The notes: generated from the sequence alone by a model not told the origin. 64,000 nt of DNA from Novosphingobium chloroacetimidivorans (GCF_014204535.1 NZ_JACHLR010000003.1:1-64000), one strand, 5' to 3'; counted from the stretch's first letter, positions 1 to 8,470 are shown. Numbers and translations: made by a program.

Positions 1-191
1 GCCAACGGCTCCATGCTGAAAGGCCGGATACGTTTTCGCAGACTGCTCAGATCGTCAGACACAAACCGCTTGCCGACGGGGCGAGCCATACGTTTTGCGG
101 TCGTGGCCTGTTGGTGTGCGCGAACCGAAGTGCTGTCAATCATCTGGATATCGCCATCGCACGAAGCATCTTGACCATCTGCAGCTATCGA
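1..191 (-). pseudogene. IS5-family transposase remnant
   Basis: Reading the minus strand from 191 to the window edge gives an open fragment containing QMIDSTSVRAHQQATTAKR, which is the start of the catalytic region of IS5/IS427-type DDE transposases (the D of MIDST is the first catalytic residue). The frame follows directly after the TGA at 192-194, with no start codon or N-terminal helix-turn-helix domain, so the 5' part of the gene is missing. The rest, if any, lies outside the window. It abuts the end of the methyltransferase gene, which suggests insertion followed by deletion. It is most likely a dead fragment. Confidence 0.7.
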
Positions 192-884
192 TCACGCGTA
201 AGACAGCCAGCCCCTCCAACCCATTGCGAGGTAGAATAACTCGGTTCCATCGAAGCCGGCTTCGGCCAGCAACTGCTCGTTGCGTTGCGCAGGAACCACG
301 CTCTCCATCGCGGCGACCCCCGCCCTTGCTCCGGCGACGACATCGTCATCCACACCCGATCGTCGGGCATATGCGGCATACCGGTCCAGTCGCTTGGTGA
401 AGTCCGCCGCATTCCGGTCCAGGCATTGATCGACAAGGACGAACGGGGCGCCAGGCCTGAGGCGCTGGCGGGCCTGGCACAGCAGTTCGAGTTTGGCACC
501 GTTGTCCGGGACGAGGCCCAGAACCAGAATGCAGGTGGCCGCATCGAAGGGGCCGTCCGGTGCATCTGCTACGGTCCCTTCAATAAGGCGCAGCCTTTCT
601 CCCGCGACATCGCCGGCGGTTGCGCGTGCAAGGTCGAGCATCGCGGCGGCAGGATCGACCCCGACGAACCGCCATTGTGGCTCGATGCCAGCGAGATATC
701 GTGTTTCCAGCCCTCCGCCGGCCCCGATGACAAGTAATGTCCCATCCTGCGGCATCGTTTCGCCAAGCAAGACGCCGATCATCTGCATCAGGCCAGCATG
801 GCCTGGGGTAAAAGCGGGTGGCCCATTTTCGAGATACTGTCGGACGCGGTCCGGATCGGCAAAATGGGCGTTCATGTCGGTCAT
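192..884 (-). CDS. Class I SAM-dependent methyltransferase
   Basis: This is a 230-residue protein with the Rossmann methyltransferase motifs. Motif I is LLVIGAGGGLETRYL at about residues 50-64, the acidic end of strand 2 is FVGVDPAAAML at about 73-83, and motif IV is the FDAATCILVL stretch near 112. It probably transfers a methyl group to a small molecule, but the sequence does not show the substrate. There is no signal peptide, so it is cytosolic. The stop codon sits directly against an IS5 transposase remnant, so the C-terminal residues could be altered relative to the ancestral gene. Length is normal for small-molecule methyltransferases. Confidence 0.75.
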   Translation of the reverse strand: MTDMNAHFADPDRVRQYLENGPPAFTPGHAGLMQMIGVLLGETMPQDGTLLVIGAGGGLETRYLAGIEPQWRFVGVDPAAAMLDLARATAGDVAGERLRLIEGTVADAPDGPFDAATCILVLGLVPDNGAKLELLCQARQRLRPGAPFVLVDQCLDRNAADFTKRLDRYAAYARRSGVDDDVVAGARAGVAAMESVVPAQRNEQLLAEAGFDGTELFYLAMGWRGWLSYA

Positions 885-964
885 ATCACTTATCCGTTAC
901 GTGGCGGCGGGATGGATCGTTGCAATGAACGCGATCAGCCTGTTTCGAAGAGGCCGGGACCGGT

Positions 965-1648
965 TTACGCGGAGCCGCCGTTGGCACGGGCGAGCAGTTC
1001 GTCGTCCTTGGCGACGGCCCGCTGGTAAGCCTCCCGTTCGGTCAGTTTCCCGGCATAGGCCAGGAATGCTTCGCGCGGCGGCAGGGTCTGGAGGCCTAGA
1101 CCCCACCCGATATGCGATCCGACATACACGTCCGCAGCGGTGAACCGATCGCCGGCGATGAACGGCTGCCGCTTTACGGCCCATTCAAGCTGATCGACTG
1201 TGTGCTCGTAGCTCCCGTGACCCAGGAAAAACTCCTGCTCGGGCGTCGGCACGAAGCCTGCTCGATGGTTTGTGACAGCCTGTTCGAGCGGACCGGCCGC
1301 GAAGAATATCCAGCGATGATAGTCGGCGCGCTCCTGCGCTGTCGGCAGCAGACCTGCGTCGGGAAAGGTTTCGGCCAGATAGGCGATTATCGCAGCGCTC
1401 TCCGTCACGACATGTCCATCATGTTCGATAGCGGGCACTTTGCCTATCGGGTTTACCCGAGTGAAGAAGTGATTGCGATCGTCGGCAGGGCTTTCCGGTC
1501 GCGCGAGAGCGGCACCACCCCACGGATCGGCCGCGCTAGATTGCCCATAATCGAGCACGACTGTGTCATAGTCGCACCCGACTTCCTCCAGCATCCATCG
1601 CACGATGCGACCACGTGAATTGGGGTTTGTGAAGAAGGTCAACGTCAT
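965..1648 (-). CDS. Glutathione S-transferase family protein
   Basis: This 227-residue cytosolic protein has an N-terminal thioredoxin-fold domain (about residues 1-90) that ends in the glutathione-binding pattern NPIGKVPAIEHDG, followed by VVTESAAIIAYLAE. The Val-Pro and Glu-Ser pairs normally hold the glutathione backbone. A helical C-terminal domain follows (about 100-220) with FIAGDRFTAADVYVG, the conserved N-capping region. It probably conjugates glutathione to an electrophile or acts as a peroxidase. It lies 68 bp downstream of the marR-type gene on the same strand and is probably co-transcribed with it, which fits a xenobiotic-responsive detoxification pair. Confidence 0.85.
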   Translation of the reverse strand: MTLTFFTNPNSRGRIVRWMLEEVGCDYDTVVLDYGQSSAADPWGGAALARPESPADDRNHFFTRVNPIGKVPAIEHDGHVVTESAAIIAYLAETFPDAGLLPTAQERADYHRWIFFAAGPLEQAVTNHRAGFVPTPEQEFFLGHGSYEHTVDQLEWAVKRQPFIAGDRFTAADVYVGSHIGWGLGLQTLPPREAFLAYAGKLTEREAYQRAVAKDDELLARANGGSA

Positions 1649-1716
1649 TTTCTATCGTCCTGGTGCAAGGAATTACGTCAGGCGTCAGACAGTGGCGCCC
1701 TTGAATGCGGGGTAGG

Positions 1717-2190
1717 CTAGTCTGCAGCCTCGCCGAGCCGCTGCCGCAGCGTCCGCAGCATGGTAACTGTATCCGCGATCTCCTGCGTCCGTAGACCTGC
1801 CGCGAGATCATTCGCCCAGCGTTCCTGCCGAAGACTTGCGCTGGCGTAAGCAGAGAGGCCATCTTCGGTCATCGCGACCAGCATCGCCCGGCGATGATGC
1901 GGATTAGGTTCGAGCCGGATCAGCCCGCCCATTCGCATGTCGTCCACGACGCGCTGCACCGACTGGCGGGTCAGACCCATGTTCCGGGCAATGTGCGCGA
2001 CCGGCAGCGGCACCGGAGACAGCGCGATGGCGCCCAGCACCTGCCACCGCGCGCTGGTCAGCCCGAGGTCGCCAACCAATGCGTCCCCCATAGCGAGCAG
2101 GGCTCCATTCAAGCGGAACACCTCAAGAATGAGTGTGGTCAGGTCTTGTGGGGGGACATGGGGCTCGGTCGAGCTATGCGGGGATGTCAT
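1717..2190 (-). CDS. MarR-family transcriptional regulator
   Basis: This protein of about 157 residues carries a winged helix-turn-helix: the recognition region is VAHIARNMGLTRQSVQRVV, followed by the wing with LEPNPHHRRAMLVAMTEDG. These are characteristic of MarR dimers that bind palindromic operators and release DNA on binding phenolic ligands. The start chosen is ATG at 2190. A GTG one codon upstream is also possible. A strong promoter (TTGACA, 17 bp, TATCTT) places the transcript start close to this ATG, so the mRNA may be nearly leaderless. It probably controls itself and the downstream GST. Confidence 0.85.
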   Translation of the reverse strand: MTSPHSSTEPHVPPQDLTTLILEVFRLNGALLAMGDALVGDLGLTSARWQVLGAIALSPVPLPVAHIARNMGLTRQSVQRVVDDMRMGGLIRLEPNPHHRRAMLVAMTEDGLSAYASASLRQERWANDLAAGLRTQEIADTVTMLRTLRQRLGEAAD

Positions 2191-2196
2191 CACCGA

Positions 2197-2245
2197 AAGA
2201 TAGAGAATTGAACGGAGCTGTCAATACGACATCACACTGTCAATA
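2197..2245 (-). promoter_or_regulatory. marR promoter with duplicated 9-bp element
   Basis: On the minus strand TTGACA (2225-2220) is followed after exactly 17 bp by TATCTT (2202-2197), a good sigma-70 promoter for the marR gene. The 9-mer CTGTCAATA (plus strand) occurs twice, at 2218-2226 and 2237-2245, 19 bp apart. The inner copy contains the -35 hexamer. The repeated element could be an operator for MarR autoregulation or a tandem -35 box. Confidence 0.55.
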
Positions 2246-2271
2246 TCGGTATGCCGCTTTTGGTCCTCTGA

Positions 2272-2709
2272 AACACCCGCGCGTCGGCAGCGCCAGGCGT
2301 TGCGTCGGAAGAGGACATCACCTTCCACGAGCACGTCGGCTACTGGCTGTGGGAGCCCGCGACCGGGCTAGTGCAGCAAACGGTCGCGATCCCGCGCGGT
2401 CAGGTCGCACTCGCCTCAGGTCATGCCGCTCCCGACGCGGAAGAGATCGTCGTGTCGGCCAGGCGCGGTAAGACTGAGTTCGGCATCTGCTCCACGACGT
2501 TCCTGGATCAGGCGTTCCGCACCGACAGCTACACGATGACCATCAGCTTCCATGCGGATGGATCATGGAGCTACGTCACCGACACCCGACTGATGCTTGA
2601 GGGGCGCGACACGCCCTTCGCTCATGCCGATCGCAACACCTTGCACCGCATCGGCGACGCGAAGCCGAACCCTTGGGCAGCCATCCTCGCCAAGCGCAAG
2701 GCGGGCTGA
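2272..2709 (+). pseudogene. Truncated FABP-like heme-binding beta-barrel protein
   Basis: The plus frame from 2272 encodes about 145 residues resembling the C-terminal two thirds of the FABP-like (THAP4/nitrobindin type) beta-barrel family. It contains FHEHVGYWLWEPATG, then VAIPRGQVALASGHAAPDA and SYTMTISFHADGSWSY. The N-terminal strands and an ATG in a suitable place are missing. An in-frame TGA at 2269 closes the frame just upstream, and the only internal candidate start (GTG 2371) lies inside the conserved barrel. It is best read as a 5'-truncated gene, perhaps lost when the neighbouring marR promoter was rearranged. Confidence 0.6.
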
Positions 2710-2777
2710 AGTAACAGGCGCGTCCTGCCGAAGGACGCGCCTGGATTATGGCAGCAGGCGGTTATCGGATCGCGAAC

Positions 2778-3968
2778 TCAAGACGGGCGCTTGGCGCCGA
2801 CTGACTGGATTGCGACCGCCGTGGCAGAGAGCACGGCTCCCAGGCCCGTCACCGGGATCCAACCGCCCATGCTCCAGGCCCAGGTCGCTCCTGCAGAACC
2901 TACCGCTCCGCCCAGGAACATGATGCCCATGAAGATCGTGTTCAGGCGGGCGCGCGCCTCGGGTCGGAGCGCGTAGACCAGGTGCTGGTTGGACACCAGC
3001 GCACTCTGCACTCCGAAATCGAGCAGGATCACACCGACGACCAGTCCCGCGATGGACTGCCACAAACCGAAGACGACCCAGGCGGCAAGCGTCATGCCTG
3101 ATCCCAGGAGGATGACGAGATGCGGCCCCCGGCGGTCAGCGATCCGGCCCGCTACTGGAGCTGCGAGCACACCAACCGCTCCAACAATACCGAACAAACC
3201 CGCGATATCGGCTCCAAGCCCGAAGCGAGGCTGCTGCAGCCGGAGCGCCAGGATGGTCCAGAACGCGCTGAATGCCCCGAACAGGAGTGCCTGTGTCATC
3301 GCCGACTTGCGCAAGATGGCGAACTCGCGCCACAAGCTACCCAGCGAACGGATCAGGCCGGGATAGCGTAGGTCGGAATCAGGATGGCTCCTGGGCAGCA
3401 TGACCGCCATCAGCGTGCCCACGCCGAGCGCCATCGGCACGCCCAGCCAGAACATCTCGCGCCAGCCCAGGTGCGAAGCGACGAAGCCTGCCAGGGTACG
3501 GCTGAGCAGGATGCCGCAGAGCAGCCCGGCCATGACCATGCCGACGGTCGCACCACGTCGCTCGGGCGTGGACAAGTGCGCGGCGAACGGCACGACCTGC
3601 TGGGCGACAGTCGCCAGCACGCCCACCAGCAGCGAGGCGGCAATGACAAGCGCTGCACTGGGCGCAATCGCGGCCAGCGCAAGCACGACCGCAAGGCCGA
3701 TAAACTGAAGCACGATCAACCGCTTGCGCTCGACCAGATCACCCAGCGGCACGAGCAGGAACAAGCCAGCCGCATAGCCGAGCTGCGTCGCGGTCGGCAC
3801 CAGGGCGGTCAGCGGCCCCGGCAAGTCGCGCTCCATGATGCCGAGCATGGGCTGATTGTAATAGATGTTGGCCACCGCCACGCCCGCCGCGGCCGCCATC
3901 GCGAAGGTCAGCGCACCGCTTAGCCGGGTTCCTTGCGCCGCTGTCGCATCAAGGGAAGTTGTCGTCAT
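2778..3968 (-). CDS. MFS transporter, drug/metabolite efflux type
   Basis: This is a 396-residue, 12-helix major facilitator. The N-terminal half has the [12 protein letters not shown] segment after helix 1 that is typical of YnfM/YybF-like MFS proteins, and the loop after helix 2 has [11 protein letters not shown] (motif A). The central loop contains a hydrophilic stretch around [13 protein letters not shown], and a second motif-A-like [10 protein letters not shown] lies in the C-terminal half. The start at 3968 is preferred over a longer one because AGGAGG lies about six bases upstream. It probably exports a small hydrophobic compound by proton antiport; the substrate is unknown. It stands alone and converges with the FABP-like fragment. 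Confidence 0.85.
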   Translation of the reverse strand: MTTTSLDATAAQGTRLSGALTFAMAAAAGVAVANIYYNQPMLGIMERDLPGPLTALVPTATQLGYAAGLFLLVPLGDLVERKRLIVLQFIGLAVVLALAAIAPSAALVIAASLLVGVLATVAQQVVPFAAHLSTPERRGATVGMVMAGLLCGILLSRTLAGFVASHLGWREMFWLGVPMALGVGTLMAVMLPRSHPDSDLRYPGLIRSLGSLWREFAILRKSAMTQALLFGAFSAFWTILALRLQQPRFGLGADIAGLFGIVGAVGVLAAPVAGRIADRRGPHLVILLGSGMTLAAWVVFGLWQSIAGLVVGVILLDFGVQSALVSNQHLVYALRPEARARLNTIFMGIMFLGGAVGSAGATWAWSMGGWIPVTGLGAVLSATAVAIQSVGAKRPS

Positions 3969-4052
3969 GGTGGCCTCCTGCTTCAAAGGGGATGGCCCGC
4001 GTCGGGCCGCTCGCTGGCCTGCATACGTAGCGCTTTTTGCAAGATCGACTTA

Positions 4053-4650
4053 TCATCCAAAGATATGACGGCAGCTTACGGCACGCCCTCGGGCCACGAC
4101 GCCGATCGCCGCATTCGGCTTGGCCGGCGTCAGCGGCATGTCGCGCAAGCGAACGCCAGTCGCATCGGCGATGGCATTGGCCGGGGCGGCCGAGGCGGGG
4201 CACTGGGCCGTCTCACCCGCCCCCAGGAACGGCAGACCAGGCCGGTACATCACCTCGACCTCGATAGAGCCGGGCACCTGATCGAAGCGCGAGATGAAAT
4301 AGCTGCGCCAGTCGATTTTGGTGCGCTTGCTCTCGTCGAAGGTCGTTTCCTCATGGATCGCACAGCTCAGCGACTGGATGATGCCGCCTTCGACCTAGTT
4401 GCGGATGCCGTCCGGATCGGCCGCCTGCCCCACATCGATCGCGGCGTTGACCCGGTGGATGGTAATGCCGCCCGTCTCGCGTTCGACCTCGATCTCCATG
4501 GCCAGCGCACAATAGGCGCCCTCGTTCTTGTCGCGGGCATAAGCAAAGCCGCATCCGCGCCGGCCATCGCTCTTGCGTCGCCGTTCCCAGCCGAAGCTGC
4601 GCGCCGCGCCTCTTCTGTTGATGAATCACTTTGCATGGCCGCGAGTCCAT
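4053..4650 (-). pseudogene. Molybdopterin oxidoreductase large-subunit fragment with amber stop
   Basis: The minus strand encodes the C-terminal part (about 200 residues) of a xanthine dehydrogenase/isoquinoline 1-oxidoreductase beta-subunit type protein. Visible elements are GCGFAYARDKNEGAYCALAM, then ADPDGIRN, VEGGIIQSLS and RPGLPFLGAGETAQCP. The in-frame TAG at 4395-4397 falls where relatives have Gln in the RNQxEGG motif, so a C-to-T change of CAG is the likely cause. The first 500 or so residues, the iron-sulfur subunit and any accessory gene are absent. It is a dead remnant whose 5' end lies near 4650. Confidence 0.75.
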
Positions 4651-4720
4651 GCAGCAGCGTTAAGCCAGAGCGAGCTAGTCCCAGATTGCCGAAGAGCATG
4701 GCCGGGCGTAGATATGTCGG

Positions 4721-4930
4721 GTGAGCCGCTCGCGAGACCGAAATACTAACCTGCACCGCTGGCTTGTGGAGATCATCGAGCGTGCGATGTCGCGGCAGGT
4801 GGGTCATGCCACCAGCGCCATCTACAACCGCACTGCCTCCTGGGACGAGCGGGTCGAGATGATGCAGTGGTGGAGCGATCGGCATGACGAACTCAGGGAC
4901 GGAAAAGACCTGATCAAGCCCCAATTCCGA
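4721..4930 (+). pseudogene. Possible tyrosine-recombinase C-terminal remnant
   Basis: The plus frame encodes GHATSAIYNRTASWDERVEM, then MMQWWSDRHDELRDG. This resembles the C-terminus of phage-type integrases, where a His-x-x-G/AxxxYNR segment carrying the catalytic Tyr is followed by a Trp-containing helix (the 'YNRxxYxxERRxxLxxWA' pattern). The catalytic core upstream is absent and a stop closes the frame at about 4712, so only the tail remains. The frame stays open to 5059, but the last 40 residues look non-coding because they run through a terminator. The fragment lies about 130 bp from the 3' end of tRNA-Leu, the usual place for an integrase. The similarity is judged by eye only. Confidence 0.4.
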
Positions 4931-5002
4931 GTCCCCCAAAAGGCCGCAGGTGATCGGGGCTGGAGGCCTATAGAGGCGAACGCTCGCGACCGCTCGACAT
5001 CA

Positions 5003-5028
5003 AAAAGCCCGGAGAAGTCCGGGCTTTT
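5003..5028 (-). terminator. Intrinsic terminator after tRNA-Leu(CAG)
   Basis: AAAAGCCCGGA (5003-5013) pairs with TCCGGGCTTTT (5018-5028) around a GAAG loop, giving an 11-bp stem. On the minus strand the stem is followed by a T run, as expected for the tRNA-Leu transcript. The A/T-ended stem may work in both directions. Confidence 0.8.
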
Positions 5029-5060
5029 CGTTCAATTGGGGGTACCTGCGAACAGGTAGC

Positions 5061-5147
5061 TGGTGCCCAGAAGAGGACTCGAACCTCCACGCCCTTGCGA
5101 GCGCCAGCACCTGAAGCTGGTGCGTCTACCAATTCCGCCATCTGGGC
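5061..5147 (-). tRNA. tRNA-Leu (anticodon CAG)
   Basis: The minus strand gives an 87-nt class II tRNA beginning GCCCAGATGGCGGAATTGG and ending with an encoded CCA at 5063-5061. The anticodon stem CCAGC/GCTGG encloses the loop TTCAGGT, giving CAG for CUG codons. A long variable arm (GCGCTCGCAAGGGCG region) and the T arm GGTTCGAGTCC are present. Remnants of mobile genes lie on its 3' side, so it may have served as an integration target. Confidence 0.95.
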
Positions 5148-5341
5148 ACGGGGTAGGAGGGCGCCGATACGGGGTGGCTCGGGGGTTGTCAACGGGCAAC
5201 GCATGTCGCTCGCGCATTTGGTGCGTGCCTCGCCGGTTGCCGATGGCGGGCGCTTATGCCAAGGGCGGCCGAGGTGACAGCGAGGTCGGCCGCGCGGGCG
5301 AGCGCGAGGCAACCGCAGCCGGTTAAAGGACTTATCTGGAC

Positions 5342-6310
5342 ATGAGCGTCAACGCGAACGGTTCTCTGAGCGGCAGGGTCGTCACGGTACTGGGCGGCAC
5401 CGGCTTCGTCGGCTGCCACCTGGCGCAGGAACTGCTGTCACGCGGCGCGCGGTTGCGGCTGGTCAGCCGCCATCCGCAAAAGGCCTGGCGCATCCGTCCG
5501 CTCGGCAACCTGGGGCAGATGCAATCGGTGCCGCTGGACGTCACCCGCACGCAGGACCTGTCGCGGGTCTTCGCCGGCTCGGACGCGGTGATCAACCTGA
5601 TGGGCGCTTTCGCGGGCAACCTCGATGCGCTGCAGGGCAAGGGATTGGCGCGCATCGCCACGGCGGCGCGCGAGACCGGTGTCGAACGCTTCATCCACAT
5701 CTCGGCAATCGGCGCCGACGCCGGCTCGCAAGTGGCCTATGCGCGCACCAAGGGCGAAGGCGAGGCGGCAGTGCTCTCCGCGTTCCCCAATGCCACGATT
5801 GTGCGCCCTTCCATCTTGTTCGGCGACGACGACAACTTCGTGATGATGTTCGGCCGCCTGATCGCCAAGGCGCCCGCGCTGCCGGTGTTCGGCCCCCACG
5901 CGAAGATCCAGCCGCTGTTTGTGGACGATGCGGCCGAGGCGATCGCCAACGCCATCCTGCTGCCCGAGGCGCAAGGCCGGACGTACGAGATTGCCGGCCC
6001 CGAAGTCATCACCATGCTCGAGCTCAACCAGCGCATCGCCGCGGCGCAGTGCCGCAAGCGCGCCTTCATTGAACTGCCGGATGCAGTGTCGGGCGCGATC
6101 GCGTCGGTGCCGCTCGCGCCGATCTCGCGCGATCAGTGGGCACTGCTCAAGGCCGGCAACATGGCCGACGCGTCGCAGCCCGGCATTGCCGAGCTGGGCG
6201 TCACCCCGCGGCCGCTGTCGCTGTTCCTGGAACGCTGGATGGTGCAGTTCCGCAAGAACGGCCGCTTCAACGAAGGCAGCACAATCCCGGCCGAGGGGCC
6301 GAAGTTCTGA
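5342..6310 (+). CDS. NDUFA9-like complex I-associated epimerase-fold protein
   Basis: This 322-residue atypical short-chain dehydrogenase has the Rossmann motif VVTVLGGTGFVGCHLAQEL at about residues 12-30. The region FIHISAIGADAGSQVAYART holds the Tyr that replaces the classical YxxxK motif (YARTKGEGE). The C-terminal part, with FVDDAAEAIANA and YEIAGPEVITMLEL, matches the alphaproteobacterial family related to mitochondrial complex I subunit NDUFA9 (39 kDa). Members bind NADPH tightly and act in complex I assembly or stability rather than catalysis. The start ATG at 5342 follows tRNA-Leu in divergent orientation. A 23-bp inverted repeat lies just downstream. Confidence 0.85.
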   Translation: MSVNANGSLSGRVVTVLGGTGFVGCHLAQELLSRGARLRLVSRHPQKAWRIRPLGNLGQMQSVPLDVTRTQDLSRVFAGSDAVINLMGAFAGNLDALQGKGLARIATAARETGVERFIHISAIGADAGSQVAYARTKGEGEAAVLSAFPNATIVRPSILFGDDDNFVMMFGRLIAKAPALPVFGPHAKIQPLFVDDAAEAIANAILLPEAQGRTYEIAGPEVITMLELNQRIAAAQCRKRAFIELPDAVSGAIASVPLAPISRDQWALLKAGNMADASQPGIAELGVTPRPLSLFLERWMVQFRKNGRFNEGSTIPAEGPKF

Positions 6311-6337
6311 TCCTGAACGAAGTGATCCAGTTTTACT

Positions 6338-6410
6338 CCGTTCGTGTCGAGCGAAGTCGAAACACGCTGATCTAGCGCTGGAGTATCTCGACTTCGCTCG
6401 CCACGAACGG
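6338..6410. repeat. Long inverted repeat (REP-like)
   Basis: Arm 1 (6338-6360) and arm 2 (6388-6410) are reverse complements over 23 bases with one mismatch (core CGACTTCGCTCG). They are separated by 27 bases. It lies between convergent genes and can fold into a strong hairpin in either transcript. The sequence resembles the dispersed intergenic palindromes of sphingomonads and may also end transcription. Confidence 0.75.
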
Positions 6411-6427
6411 GGTTGAGGACGGGGCGC

Positions 6428-7099
6428 TCAGGCGTCGACTTCGGCGTAGTGGCTGGGCGGCTGGATCACTTCCATCCGCTCCGACAGCAAGGGCCGGAAG
6501 CTGGGGCGACTCTTGATCACCAGATACCATCCGCGCGCCGGTTCGTGCGTCGACCAGTCGATACCGCCCAGGTAATCGGCCACCGAGATCTGCGCCGCGG
6601 CGGCCAGATCGGCGAGCGTCATCGTCGCACCGGCCAGCCAGGGGCGGTTGTCGATCAGGTAATCGATATAATCCAGCCAGTCGTGCGAGAGCTTCATCGC
6701 CTCGCGCAGCATCTTGGCGTCGGGCGCCTGACGCAGGATCAGCCGCTTCTTCATGCGCTCGTGCAGCAAGGGGCCGGACACGTCGTTGAAGAAGTTCTCG
6801 TCGAACATGGCGACCAGCCGCCGCACTTCGGCGCGCTGCTGGGCCGTGCCGCTGATCAGTTGATTGTTCTCGACCGTCTCTTCCAGGTACTCGCAGATGG
6901 CGCGGCTGTCGGCCAGGGTGATGCCGCGCTCCTCGTCGTGCAGCACGGGCACCCGGCCCGCCGGGTTCATCGCGAAGAAGCCGTCGCGCCCTTCCCACGG
7001 CTTCTCGGTCTGGAGTTCGTAGGCGATGCCCTTCTCGCTCATCAGCAGACGGACCTTGCGGCTGAACGGGCAAAGGGGGAACTGGTAGAGATGCCACAT
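6428..7099 (-). CDS. Glutathione S-transferase family protein
   Basis: This 223-residue cytosolic GST starts MWHLYQFPLCPFSRKVRLLM. The CPFSRK at about residue 10 is the thioredoxin-fold active-site region with a Cys/Ser pair, as in bacterial beta/omega-like GSTs. NPAGRVPVLHDEERGITLAD followed by SRAICEYLE forms the glutathione site. The C-terminal helical domain contains WLAGATMTLADLAAAAQI. The start is placed at 7099 because this Met directly precedes the first beta strand; longer versions would run into the divergent promoter. It is divergent from the VOC gene. The substrate is unknown. Confidence 0.8.
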   Translation of the reverse strand: MWHLYQFPLCPFSRKVRLLMSEKGIAYELQTEKPWEGRDGFFAMNPAGRVPVLHDEERGITLADSRAICEYLEETVENNQLISGTAQQRAEVRRLVAMFDENFFNDVSGPLLHERMKKRLILRQAPDAKMLREAMKLSHDWLDYIDYLIDNRPWLAGATMTLADLAAAAQISVADYLGGIDWSTHEPARGWYLVIKSRPSFRPLLSERMEVIQPPSHYAEVDA

Positions 7100-7277
7100 C
7101 CACCGTGCGATGCCAAAGCCTTGCACATGCGTCCAGCACGGCGGGCCCCGCGTGGCGGTGGACTGGTGGATAAGTGGGCGTTCCCGTAAAGCGAACGCGC
7201 GTTCGCAACGGCGAACTTGCATTGACCTGGCTGGGGCGAGACGACAAACCGTAGGCGCACGAAAAAGGGAGAACACG

Positions 7278-7664
7278 ATGCTCAAGAGTTTGCGGTTTGG
7301 CTCGAACGATGTCGCCAAGTCCCGCGCGTTCTACGATGCGACCTTCGCGGCCTTGGGCGTCGGTCCCTCGACGGCACCGGCGGAGTATCCGCTGATCCTC
7401 TACACCCTGCCGGGCGGCACGCGCTTCCTGTGTGGCCCTGCGCGCGACGGCGAGGTGGCGACGCACGCGAACGGCGGGACGGTGATCTTCGAAGCGCCCA
7501 GCCAGGAGGCGGTGACGTCATGGCATGCGGCCGGCCTCGCCAATGGTGGCAGCGACGAAGGCGCGCCCGAGCCCAAGCCACAAGCGCGCGGCGCCTTCGG
7601 CGCTTACTTGCGCGATCCTGACGGGAACAAGATTGCCGCCTATCACGGACTCGGCATGGACTGA
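7278..7664 (+). CDS. VOC-family (glyoxalase-like) protein
   Basis: This 128-residue protein has the paired beta-alpha-beta-beta-beta fold of the vicinal oxygen chelate family. It opens with SNDVAKSRAFYDATFAALG and ends with GAYLRDPDGNKIAAYHG, the usual metal-ligand end of the second module. Members include glyoxalases, dioxygenases and antibiotic-binding proteins, and the substrate is not evident here. The start ATG 7278 follows GGGAGAACACG. Its stop lies 22 bp before the fdhD start, so the two may be co-transcribed. No functional link between them is obvious. Confidence 0.8.
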   Translation: MLKSLRFGSNDVAKSRAFYDATFAALGVGPSTAPAEYPLILYTLPGGTRFLCGPARDGEVATHANGGTVIFEAPSQEAVTSWHAAGLANGGSDEGAPEPKPQARGAFGAYLRDPDGNKIAAYHGLGMD

Positions 7665-7686
7665 GGTCCGATTCGAAGGAACGCGA

Positions 7687-8445
7687 GTGGCTGAGGCGGT
7701 CGAGGTCAGAGCAGACGGAAGCCGCCGAAGCATCGCGCGCGAATGGGTGCCCGAGGTGCCCGTGGCGCTGGAGTTCAACGGCGTCGCCTACGCGGTGATG
7801 ATGGCGACACCGGCGGACCTGGAAGACTTCGCCACCGGCTTCGCGATCGCCGAGGGGCTGGCGCAGACGGCGGCGCAAGTGCTCGACGTCGCCGTGGCCC
7901 AGGTCGACGCCGGCTGGATCGTGCGCTCGACGGTCGCAGGCCTTGGGGCGGAGAAGCTGGGCGAGCGCGTGCGGGCTCGCGTGGCCGAATCCAGCTGCGG
8001 TCTCTGCGGGATCGAGAACCTGGAAGCAGTGGCGCGGCCCCTGCCCCCGGTCGCCGCGCACGAACCGATCGCCAGTGCCGCGATCTTCCGAGCGCTGGCG
8101 GCGCTGCGCGAACGGCAGCCGCTAGGCCGTTCGACGGGGGCGGCACATGCGGCGGCGCATGCGGATGGAAACGGCGCTCTGGTCTGCGTGCGCGAGGATG
8201 TCGGGCGGCACAATGCGCTCGACAAGCTGGTGGGAGCGCAAGCCCGTGCAGGGGTGGCGCTCTCGTCCGGGTTCGTGCTGTCGACGGCGCGATGCAGCTA
8301 CGAGATCGTCGAGAAGGCCGTGCGCGCCGGGGCGACGACGCTGGTGACGGTGTCGCTGCCGACCAGCATGGCGGTCGAACGCGCAAGGATGGCTGGGCTG
8401 AGCCTGTGGGTGCTGGCGCGAGACGACTCGGTGCTGATGGTCTGA
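7687..8445 (+). CDS. fdhD: Formate dehydrogenase sulfurtransferase FdhD
   Basis: This 252-residue protein belongs to the FdhD family, which passes sulfur from IscS to the molybdenum cofactor of formate dehydrogenase. The conserved SSCGLCGIENLE is present with Cys104 and Cys107; E. coli FdhD uses such a pair for persulfide transfer. Other family landmarks are VPVALEFNG near the start, LEDFATGFAIAEGL, VREDVGRHNALDKLVG and STARCSYEIVEKA. A GTG at 7687 is taken as start because GAAGGA lies six bases upstream; a longer in-frame reading overlaps the VOC gene and lacks conservation. No formate dehydrogenase genes are in the window. mobA, for the same cofactor pathway, lies far away at 55342. Confidence 0.88.
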   Translation: MAEAVEVRADGSRRSIAREWVPEVPVALEFNGVAYAVMMATPADLEDFATGFAIAEGLAQTAAQVLDVAVAQVDAGWIVRSTVAGLGAEKLGERVRARVAESSCGLCGIENLEAVARPLPPVAAHEPIASAAIFRALAALRERQPLGRSTGAAHAAAHADGNGALVCVREDVGRHNALDKLVGAQARAGVALSSGFVLSTARCSYEIVEKAVRAGATTLVTVSLPTSMAVERARMAGLSLWVLARDDSVLMV

Positions 8446-8470
8446 ACCAGAGCGGTGCCGGCTGCCGGTT

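Larger units (their letters stand above)
4651..5060. other. Interval between gene remnants and tRNA-Leu
   Basis: No intact gene is supported here. The interval holds the upstream edge of the oxidoreductase pseudogene, a possible integrase tail (4721-4930), a strong hairpin terminator (5003-5028) and a short palindrome TACCTG-CGAA-CAGGTA at 5043-5058 directly next to the tRNA 3' end. This is the kind of junction expected at a tRNA-associated island boundary. Confidence 0.5.
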
